Of a stretch of DNA of 64,000 nucleotides, positions 56,010-64,000 are shown piece after piece. Under the pieces are notes generated by a model. That model did not search any database and was not told where the DNA came from. It worked only from the letters and a program-made list of their open reading frames with translations. The stretch's first letter is position 1. Every line of letters starts with the position of its first letter. A program made the position numbers and the translations under genes. The stretch covers positions 1-64,000 of the forward strand of contig NW_003314422.1 in NCBI RefSeq assembly GCF_000143415.4, in the 5' to 3' direction. Source of the DNA: Selaginella moellendorffii. Lineage: Eukaryota > Streptophyta > Lycopodiopsida > Selaginellales > Selaginellaceae.

Positions 56010-58044
56010 AGAGTTTCTATCTCTTTGATGTTTTGACTAATATGGTTTCCTTGCCTGTGTGTTGACTGAACATTTGATTTTCTTTGTTATGAGAAAAAAA
56101 CAAATTCTAGACATCTGCTATGGTTACATGAAAAGTCAACACTTGTCACACACAACAGCACCTTAAACACATGTCAAATTCGCATCTTAGCACACTCTAG
56201 CTAATGAGCACACAAGTTGTGCCACCCTCTCATTGGCCTAGCAAACATTAGGATGTGATGAAAAGAAGGTTTACTTAATTAATCTTTTGGTATTTAACAT
56301 AAATATATTGATAAAAAAGAAGTGTTTTAATCATAAACCATAAAATATATAGCTTAAAATATTTATTTATTCTTATTTAATATAAAAAATACCACAAAAA
56401 ATAAAACTCAAAATAAACTAAGTGTTATAGTAAATTATTTATATATTTTAAGATGTTTTTTCCTTAAAATCAAATAAATAATAAGCCTTTAAATTTTTAT
56501 TTTAAATATAAATTATGTCTATTAATTTCAGTTGACCAAAAAGGTTTATCAGGATAACTTGGAATATAAAACTAAATTACAATCATTTTGAAGGCTCAAA
56601 AATGTTAGAAATATACAATTAAGATTCTTTTTACAAAAGACGTTTCTTTTCCACTCTATATTATATAATGATAAAAAAAACTATTAATTTAACTCTGAAA
56701 ATAGCATTTTAATTTGTTATTTATTTTAATTTTAATTTTTATAAATTATATTTTTGCCAGAATAAAGTACAAGATTACATCTTAAATTTAGTAGTAAAAT
56801 ATCCTTATTATTGGGAGATATTAAAAATTATCTTGGATTTTAGAAGGAAAAGCTTTAATTTTAAAGTATTCATAAAACACAAAAAACATTTTTATTTTCA
56901 TTTAAATTATCAGTTTATGTAAAAACAAGCTGAGCGCTACACACCCGGGGCAAGAGGAGAAATCGATTGCTAACACTGAGTCGGCCCGATCCAGCTAACA
57001 GGGAGCGATCTAGAGCAAGAAACTATGAAATTTCGTTGTGATCGAAATGTGTGTACCACTTATAATTATACTTTTATAAATATTACAATCATCTATTGAT
57101 TTTGGTTTATTAACTGATCCACTAAAATAATATTCAGGTTCTGATATACCATCTCGGTCATAATAAATTTTTAAATTTTTAAATGTAATCTTTATGGAAC
57201 TTGCTGAAATTAATAAATTTTATGAAAATATTTTCAAAATAATCTTCCAAAATCTTTATATAAAGAATTTCCAAAAGTATAACCATTTTCTCCACTTGAT
57301 GCATAATTAAGAGCATTTCTTGAATAACATGAAATTTTGGTTAAAACAATTCCACTAGTTAAAATTACTGATATACTATTAAATAAATTTAAAAGATAGT
57401 TATCATTTCAATCAATAGCATGTATTGATTCATCAATAGCATCAACAATTGTACTCATATCCACATTATTTATGCTATTTAGAAAATCAAATTCTGGATC
57501 ATCACCATATGTTACTGTCAAAAATAATATTATTACATAGCTGATAATAATGTTTTTAGCCATATTTATTAATTAGAAAATGACTATAATATATTTAAGA
57601 GTTTAAATTTTATTTATAAAAGTATTTTTCTTGTTTTTTCAAATTCTTATTTGGATTTTGCTTATTTTAAATAAAATAAAGTTTTAAAAATTATAAAGTC
57701 CTGGTCTTAAGATAAAGGCTCCAATATTAGCACAACAACTCTCTTTTTCCATGAACAATTTTCATGCACTTTCTTTTCCCAGATTGTGATGCTGAATTCA
57801 CCACGTCCCAGCTTGCACCCCAGCCTTGATCGAGCTTCCGGTGTGCTGCGTCTTGTATCAAAAGCTCCAAAAGGACCAAATATTTGCATGGCCTGACCTT
57901 GTGTTTTACAAAATCAATGTTTTACTCAACGCTCAGGCTGACTGCATTGTGGGAATTCTAGCGGCTTTCACGCGTCCTTGGAAAGCATTTGCCTTCAAAT
58001 CAGAATCTGGACCGTGCAAAATAACAAATCAAGATTATATATTT

Positions 58045-58680
58045 TCAAGCTCCCTGATTTGGATTGAAAAATGCAACAGTCCATCCACACTGCCTTCCTT
58101 TCAAGCTGCTGAACCTATTAGTAGAACTAACGCCAATCAAAAGGTTACACTTATCGTCCCCGTGAAGGTCGCCAGAGATAAGCTTTGTTTGCCATGACTT
58201 GTCGACTCGTTTGTACTTTGCCCGCATTTTCACGTTGATCCTCATCGGAATTTGGCCGGAGTCTAGATCGCCCTTCAGTTTTGTGGCAAGATCAAGAGGA
58301 ATGGTGAGGTTGAAAAGTTGGAGAGGCGCTTCAAAATGTGTGATGTTTCGAGGTGGCTGGACAAACGGAGATGCGTAGGCTCTTCCCAGCTCGTAGCCGC
58401 GATAGACAGCAGCGATTCGCAAGTGCCAGAAATGGACCCCCATTTTCTTGTTTGCATTGCGAGACCAGACCTTGAAAGTTAGAGATGCCGAGTCGATCCT
58501 GGATCCTTGTGAGCTTGAGTTGCTTGCGCTAAGATTCGAGAGGACTGCGTCCTCCAGGATGTGGTGGACTTTTGAGCGGTTTACGACTGCACTGACTGAG
58601 CTAAAGAAGATGATCACAAACAACATCGAGAAGAAGAGGCAGCAGCAGAAGCAGCAGCAGAAGCACTTGCATGACGACAT
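58045..58680 (-). CDS. NHL/LEA-2-type membrane protein, 211 aa
   Basis: Single exon, start ATG 58680. The N-terminus is short and cytosolic with a Cys cluster (MSSCKCFCCCFCCC), followed by one membrane span (LFFSMLFVIIFFSSVSAVV). The rest resembles the LEA_2 beta-sandwich of NDR1/HIN1-like proteins: ASLTFKVWSRNANKKMGVHF (the N-P-N-K-K-like strand), IAAVYRGYELGRAYASPFVQ and LFNLTIPLDLATKLKGDLDS, then IPMRINVKMRAKYKR. Potential N-glycosylation sites include NLSASNSS and NIT. Such proteins are plasma-membrane anchored with the domain outside and are often linked to defence or wall contact; the specific role here is unknown. Confidence 0.75.
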   Translation of the reverse strand: MSSCKCFCCCFCCCLFFSMLFVIIFFSSVSAVVNRSKVHHILEDAVLSNLSASNSSSQGSRIDSASLTFKVWSRNANKKMGVHFWHLRIAAVYRGYELGRAYASPFVQPPRNITHFEAPLQLFNLTIPLDLATKLKGDLDSGQIPMRINVKMRAKYKRVDKSWQTKLISGDLHGDDKCNLLIGVSSTNRFSSLKGRQCGWTVAFFNPNQGA

Positions 58681-59009
58681 TTTACCTACGATTATGAAGC
58701 TCAAGTGGAATCGAGGGAGGTTTCAGATCTCATATGGGATGGTTTAGAGTGTACGTTTTCAACGTTGAAATTTGTGTAGCGCATGATCTTCCTGGAAGTA
58801 GCTTGCACGACCATCACACGGTTTGAAAGATGATTTTGTCAAAGTACTTCATGGTATCATTTTAGTTCCACTGTTGGTTTCGAAAAGAAGAAGCAAAGCT
58901 TTACAAGATAGAAAGAAAGAAAGAAAGAAAAGTAGTGATAAATCAAACCAACTACTTTATAATACTTTGCTGGTTTTCTTATTCTTGATTGAGAGCTCTG
59001 AGAGACCTT

Positions 59010-59372
59010 TCAGTCTCTCACGCAGCTCTTGCTGCCGTCGTCCCAGGACCATCCAACATAGCACTTGACACAATCACGTCCACTCCAGTGCCACCCATTG
59101 TCATATTCGCATCTCACACATCTACTACCATTCCAGTGCCATCCACCGTCTTCGTCGCAATTCTGTGACACGCAAGTGTTTCCATTCCAATGCTGGCCAC
59201 CGTCGCAGGAGCACACAGATCCTCTCCAGTGCCGGCCGCCATCGCAAGAATTATCATCATCAGCAGCAGCAACATTACATTCCATTGCGACATAAAACGC
59301 CACACACAAAACGCTTGCGACTACGAAACCAAGCTTGAGACCCATTGCTTCTAACTCCAACTGATTATACAT
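59010..59372 (-). CDS. Secreted Cys-rich repeat protein (C-DGG-xHWxG-xxC repeats), ~111-120 aa
   Basis: Single exon; ATG at 59372 or, giving a cleaner signal peptide, at 59345 (MGLKLGFVVASVLCVAFYVA). After the signal there are five short repeats, each with two Cys and a Trp-rich core: CDGGRHWRGSVCS, CDGGQHWNGNTCVSQN, CDEDGGWHWNGSRCVR, CEYDNGWHWSGRDCVK and a diverged CYVGWSWDDGSKSCVRD. The spacing C-x(9-11)-C and the HW.G signature are well kept in the first four. I do not recognise a family. Ten Cys in pairs suggest disulphide-stabilised small loops in an apoplastic peptide; aromatic HW residues could bind sugar or metal, but this is inference. Confidence 0.75.
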   Translation of the reverse strand: MYNQLELEAMGLKLGFVVASVLCVAFYVAMECNVAAADDDNSCDGGRHWRGSVCSCDGGQHWNGNTCVSQNCDEDGGWHWNGSRCVRCEYDNGWHWSGRDCVKCYVGWSWDDGSKSCVRD

Positions 59373-59689
59373 TGTGCTTATATACTAGGGAATACTCTTG
59401 GGTAAGACCTTAGTGAGGCTCATCTCTTTGTTTATTGTGTTTACATGGTCGTGTAGTGCCCACCAAGAAGGATAAGATTGGAATTCACCAGGTCCAACGT
59501 TTATATTGTTAGCATCTATGTAAATCTTCCGGACAAAGAAGATTTCTCCAACTTACCAAGTCTAACGGACGTCAACTTGTTACAGTATTGCTTTTGCTGG
59601 CCACAGTAAAATCCATGCAACTGATTTTGACTAATATTCGATTTAGTGTAATACAAAACAGAGACAGTGTCAAAACTATGTATTTGGCT

Positions 59690-60052
59690 CTAATCCTTTT
59701 TCTTCTCTTTAAACAGTTGCATGAGCAGCGCAAAGAGCATGGACATGAGAATGTATCCCCATCTGGGGCCTTCGGAGGAATTTGAAGCTCCAGCGCCACA
59801 AGTGTCGAAGTGATTATAGTTTGATGTGGATGAAAGCTTTGGTAAGTTTGCTGTGTTGGTTTGAGACGAGGATCTTGGATGGATGATGATCACAGCAACA
59901 AAGATGATGAGAGGCAGCAGTATAGCCCAAACGGAGAATGTTGTCAAGCGATCTTTCAAGCCCGGGATGCCTTTGCCTTTGAAGAGAAACAGAATGGAAA
60001 GAAGTAGCAGTGGAACCAAAGGCGATGGAGGAGCTGTGGCGGCGATGGCCAT
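59690..60052 (-). CDS. Small hypothetical membrane protein, 120 aa
   Basis: Single open frame from ATG 60052. Three hydrophobic spans are visible: VPLLLLSILFLF, FSVWAILLPLIIFVAVIII and WGYILMSMLFALLM, with a Ser/Thr/Asn-rich loop and a basic tail EKKKD. No family was recognised. Codon use is like the neighbours and the frame is not repeated elsewhere, so it is probably real but unproven. Confidence 0.5.
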   Translation of the reverse strand: MAIAATAPPSPLVPLLLLSILFLFKGKGIPGLKDRLTTFSVWAILLPLIIFVAVIIIHPRSSSQTNTANLPKLSSTSNYNHFDTCGAGASNSSEGPRWGYILMSMLFALLMQLFKEKKKD

Positions 60053-60501
60053 TCTAAAAACTCCACAGTCAAATCATCAAAGCACAATAAAAGCAGTGGT
60101 GATTCTCATCACTTACCACTCGAAACTTTTGTAATCCCCCTTTTGAAACTCGAGAGATCATAAGATCCCAAATCACGAAGTTTTGTCATCCACTGTTCGC
60201 TGTCGCGTAATCTGACCACAGCACAGAAACTCTAGAGTTTTGCCTTTTCAAAGAAACGAAAAGAAAAACTTGACCCGCGAATTCTTCTAGCTTTTTTTTC
60301 TACTCAGCGTGAGCGACTTCGAACTGGCAAAGGTTCTCCAGCCACAATCGCCCAAGTGAATTTAAGACTAGATCTCATGAACAACGAATGCATAGAACGA
60401 ATTGGAAGAGAAAGCACGCCATGAAGAACAAATGGAATTTGATTACAACAATATACCTGGCCTGGCTACAAAAATGTGGCAGTAGGAGTGTGGAAGTAGT
60501 G

Positions 60502-60596
60502 TCATTCCTCGTCCAAGAGAATGGGATTTATCAAGGGATTCATCTGTGCAATATACACAATCGCCCATCTGGAAAAAAGAAAAAAAAGAGTATCAG

Positions 60597-60634
<38 letters not shown>

Positions 60635-60842
60635 TACAGCATCCAGCACGAGACCACAGCAGTGATCACCAAAGTTACATGTAGCCTGCCAATTTCCCGA
60701 GAAAACCTAAGATCCAGCGTTCGCATCTATAGATTTCTACTCACAAATTCATGGATGGCCCCTTGTTGTAGAAGAACGTGAATCCCAGGCAGCCCAGCAG
60801 CGCAGCGCCGAAGAAGAGGATCGTCGTTACCATAAATCCCAT
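60502..60842 (-). CDS. V-type proton ATPase subunit e, 70 aa
   Basis: Three small exons, 60842-60745, 60685-60638, 60568-60502, spliced in frame. The protein starts MGFMVTTILFFGAALLGCLG, then NKGPSMNLLHVTLVITAVVS and [20 protein letters not shown], ending LDEE, a full-length match to plant VMA9/VHA-e. Two transmembrane helices. It is a subunit of the membrane Vo sector of the vacuolar/endomembrane proton pump. The second intron holds a (GA)n microsatellite. Divergent from the TDP1-like gene with 181 bp between start codons; AAACCCTA lies just upstream (about 60856). Confidence 0.93.
60600..60631. repeat. (GA)n microsatellite in the V-ATPase e intron
   Basis: About 16 GA dinucleotides. On the transcript it reads as a long CU tract directly after the 5' splice site of intron 2. 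Confidence 0.9.
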
Positions 60843-61023
60843 GGCGCGCACACAAACCCTAGATCTTTCCCGCCAAGCGTGAGCTACAAGATACTCAAAT
60901 TTAGGGCTCTTACGCAAGGGCAGGGCATTGGCCGCGCTAGGCTGCCAATGCGGCGCTCGCTCAGCGTAATCCAGCTCTAGTGATCCAGTAGGCGCAGATT
61001 GAAGCATAGATCTAAGCGCATCG

Positions 61024-64000
61024 ATGGCGGATTCTCGCGGCCGATTTGTTGTCAAGCCGCTGGCGGCGCAGTCGTTCTTGGCGGATATCGAGGTAACTCC
61101 GGGGAAGATTTACACTGTGGGGCGATCGAGCTGCTGCGATCTCGTGTTCAAGGATGGGAGGGTCAGTCGCCGGCATTGCCAGATTTTCGTGGATGCCGAA
61201 AATTCTCTCGTCTTGCACCATGGAGTCGAGAAAGGGGCAGATATTTGCCTGAGATCGTCCGTGGTCTACGTCAACAGTGAAAGGATTTCTCTCGGGAGCT
61301 CCAGGGTTCTTGTTCCAGGGGATAGAGTGTTCTTGGTAGCTCCGGTTAAGGATTCTATCCAGGATACAGGGTTTACAGTGGAGAATGCTGGCGAGAGTAG
61401 TGATGCTATAAGGAGCTCTTTGGAGGAACTAGAGATGAATGTCCAGCGGCGCCAGGTAAAATCCAAGGCTGATCATCTCGGGCCAAGTCTCAACTGTAAG
61501 GTGAAGAGGGTGAAAGCTTCGGTGGAGCAGCTGATTGATAAGAGCCGGCAGCTACGATCAGAGTGCTTTACCAGGAACTCTAGCCTGGAAAATCTAGCTT
61601 TCGTCGGGAAGGAAAGGGATCTCCAAGAAGTTGAACAGATTGGAGGCGACACAAAGGTGGCTGGTTGTGATTCTTTTCCAAAATCAAGTGGACTGTGCAT
61701 GAATAAACTGGAGGATGTACAGCCCTCCAGAACAGACGTGTCAGTGGCAGATCTTCTGGCGCCATTGGAAGACATTCGGGAAATGTTTGTGGCATCGTTT
61801 ACTACTGACATTATTTGGTGAGAATTTTTTTTTTTTTTTCTGTTCTTCTTTCTCTTTGTCTAATCTCCGCAAGTCGTTTTTTGCAGGTTTATCTCGTCCT
61901 TCGGGCTTCCAAAGACATTACCTGTGACTATAGCTTGTCACGACAGCGAACGAAGCTGGAGCACCGCCATAAGCGACCGCATGGAGCATCCATATTGTGA
62001 GTGGCCAAATTTGAAAGTAGTGTAAGTTTCTCGTATCTCATGTTCCAGGCGAAGTATCTACATGTTTCTATGCAGGTATCCGCCTTTCCCTGTTTTGCGA
62101 CGAACAAATGATAAATCCAGGATGCGTGGTGTTGGCTGCCATCATCCCAAGTTTTTTCTCTTAAAGCGTTCAAAAGATATTCGAGTTATAGTGACGTCCT
62201 CCAATTTGAATTACAGACAGGTATTTCGTTTTCATATTCTCCTTTGGAGTTTGCTAACTCTTTTTTTTTTCACAGTGGCTGCAAGTCTCCAACACGGTTT
62301 GGTGGCAAGATTTTCCCCTTCGCAACACAAGAGACTATTCCTCTCTATTTTCGTCCAAGATTACCGAGGGCGGAGAAAGAAATGGAGATTTTGCAGCTTA
62401 CTTGGCTGGCTTCATTTCCACTTTGGTGAAAGACGTTCCTAGCGAAGCTCATTGGGCAACCGACTTGGCTTGCTACAATTTTTCGAAGGCAACGGTGTCA
62501 CTGGTTGCGTCAGTACCGGGATTCTGGGAGGAACTGTTGCCTTTCCCAGAGAGTATGAAGGTAAGCTTTTTATTTTGGTGTTTGTAAATCGTTCTGATTA
62601 AATTCCGAAGCAGGAGCTGGAGAAAAGTTACCTCGGCACCGTAGCAACAACAGTTGCGGGAATTAGCCATCAATTTTCCCCCAAATGCGATCCTAATGGA
62701 CTGAGATTGCGAAAGCTCGCTGCTCTCTTGAACAGTTTGCCTCTTGATCCAGAAGGCATGGTGCACGTCCAACTCAAGCGAGCCAAAGACTTACCTGCTG
62801 ATCCGAATGCAGTGGTGATTTCCGTGGTTCCACCAACTCAGCAGTTGCGCTTTCTCGAGCAAAGTATGTGTTAACTTCTGGTGTTCTGTTTTATGATTTA
62901 CCGAATTCTGTGTGTGTGATACAGGCGATATTGTATCACAAGCAGAGGAGCTGCCGATTGGATTCTTGCCAAAACGTGCAGCTGCATGGGTTTCAACGCT
63001 GTGTGACGCTGGTTTGTGTAGCTGGAGGGCCATGCTATGGCCCAAGCAAGTGCTTGGTGTGGCAGCTGGCCAAAGCAAAAGCGTAGTACAGCTTGGACTT
63101 CATGTTTTTGAGGTAACCCGTGCTTTATATCGTACATTGTTGACAGTGTTTTTGTGTATCAGGGGTCTAAGTTCGGGGAGCTTCTTACGAAAGACCAAGA
63201 ATCTGCAATGAGCAATCTCTTGCGCCATATTCAACGGAAATATGGCCTGTGGCGATTAACAGAAGTTCTTGCCGAGCACAAGTGGCCAGATTCCGCTGAA
63301 GTCGATTTTGTGTATTGTAAGTGCTGCTTAAAACTTATCACTAAAACTGATTGTCGAGGTCCTTGCAGGTTCCTCTTCCATTGGAACGTCCTTGAACTCG
63401 AACTTTCTGGCATCATTCTCCGATGCTGCAGGCCGCAAGGCATCACTAGACGATTCGTGTGAATCAGATCCGGAGGTAAGGTTTTGTTATTGTACGTGAC
63501 TATCTTGCGATCTTTTCCTATTCAGTGGGGCCGCTGGACCGCGGAGCATGAGGCGGCCAATCCATCAATAGAAGTAGTTTTCCCGACCTTGGACCGGTTA
63601 AAAAGCGCGAAATGGGGCCCTTCTTCATACCGAGGAATTCTTTGCTTCCCAGAGGTACATAAATGTTTTTTGCCGAGCAAGCAAACATCACTTCTACCAA
63701 CAACAGCGAACGTGGGAGAGAATAAAATCGACGAGCGCTGTCAACTTGCACGACGCAATTCCATGTCCACCTAGTCGAGAAGGAATCCCAATGCATGTAA
63801 AGGTACTATAAGTTCTAAGTTGCAAAGAATGCTCAGTCACACTATCTGTTCAACCTCGCAGGTAGCACAGAGACGATTTAAATCGCCCACATCAAGCCAA
63901 GCATTTGGCTGGATTTATACAGGCTCACACAACTTTAGCCCCGCCGCGTGGGGCAAATACGTCAAAAAGGCGGCGAGCAACGACGACGAATACCAGTCAC
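61024..64000 (+). CDS. FHA-domain tyrosyl-DNA phosphodiesterase (TDP1-like), 3' truncated by the window
   Basis: Exons 61024-61817, 61887-62021, 62076-62220, 62276-62560, 62614-62863, 62925-63112, 63163-63316, 63369-63475, 63526-63654, 63707-63802 and 63862 onward, giving about 807 residues so far. An N-terminal FHA domain (residues 20-105): YTVGRSSCCDLVFKDGRVSR then RHCQIFV, keeping GR..C, SR.H and the late N (VYVNSERI), which binds phospho-Thr. A spacer of about 150 residues leads to the TDP1 fold: FGLPKTLPVTIACHD, first catalytic motif GCHHPKFFLLKRSKDIRVIV then TSSNLN, WLQVSNTVWWQDFP, and the second motif PMHVK... with GWIYTGSHNFSPAAWGKY. Both HxK...N catalytic triads are intact. It resembles the plant FHA-bearing TDP1 branch (At5g07400 type), distinct from canonical TDP1. 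Role: removes 3' topoisomerase I-type adducts from DNA. Confidence 0.92.

Larger units (their letters stand above)
53872..58044. other. AT-rich intergenic block
   Basis: No intact gene. It holds the dispersed repeat at 53960-54245, a G9 run at about 55188, a degenerate AP2/ERF fragment at 55788-56009 and a small GC-richer island at 56930-57030 (CACACCCGGGGCAAGAGG) that was not identified. Confidence 0.6.

Noticed and set aside
56930-57030. Possible RNA gene in a GC-richer patch
   Set aside because: No cloverleaf or known RNA motif could be drawn from it.
61580-61795. Minus-strand frames opposite the TDP1-like gene
   Set aside because: Antisense shadows of a well-supported exon.

Overview
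The window looks like nuclear DNA of a lycophyte, most likely Selaginella. The inference rests on a land-plant gene set (CER1-like, OHP2, XTH, CYP88-like P450, MIZ1-like, Effector of Transcription, PPR, thylakoid-targeted proteins), on introns that are nearly all only about 50-100 bp with GT-AG (twice GC-AG) ends, and on compact CpG-containing gene islands separated by AT-rich, CpG-poor repeat compartments. There is one assembly gap of 100 Ns (16849-16948).

Layout. 1-6.6 kb: the 3' end of a CER1/WAX2-like wax gene (+), a ~0.95 kb segment present twice (905-1876 and 2920-3872), an unrecognised acidic low-complexity protein gene (-) and OHP2 (-). 6.6-14 kb: AT-rich, gene-poor DNA with one RPA/OB-fold-like relic. 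14-18.7 kb: broken genes: an Arg-rich gene fragment, a PPR pseudogene present in two decayed copies, an ENPP-type phosphodiesterase pseudogene, and a LINE relic lying inside the second PPR copy. 20.4-31.1 kb: nested Ty3/gypsy elements. A decayed chromovirus is split by a second gypsy element of about 7.85 kb that has both LTRs, a 4/5-matching 5-bp target duplication and three retropepsin-like modules in a row. 31.1-34.6 kb: LINE pieces in opposing orientations.

35-42 kb: a MIZ1-like gene (-), a P-class PPR gene (+), an AGCTCC-rich repeat field, a broken unrecognised gene (-) and a complete RAD4/XPC nucleotide-excision-repair gene (+, 13 exons, 854 aa). 43-53.9 kb: a 93-aa protein of the interferon-inducible IFI6/IFI27 (ISG12) type, an XTH gene, an Effector-of-Transcription gene with GIY-YIG-like and Cys-repeat domains, a plastid DUF760 gene, a CYP88-like (kaurenoic-acid-oxidase-type) P450, and a thylakoid-lumen-targeted protein with only the C-terminal KFDV domain of polyphenol oxidase. 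54-58 kb: AT-rich DNA with a degenerate AP2/ERF fragment. 58-64 kb: an NHL/LEA-2-type membrane protein, a secreted Cys-rich protein built of C-DGG-xHWxG-xxC repeats, a small membrane protein, V-ATPase subunit e, and the start of an FHA-domain tyrosyl-DNA phosphodiesterase (TDP1-like) that runs off the end.

The genes do not form one pathway; this is ordinary plant gene-island organisation with several divergent pairs sharing short, telo-box-containing promoters. The most unusual items are the IFI27-type protein, the Cys-rich WHW-repeat protein, the KFDV-only lumen protein, and the three-retropepsin gypsy element. Splice sites were placed by reading frame and consensus, so each exon model is an inference.
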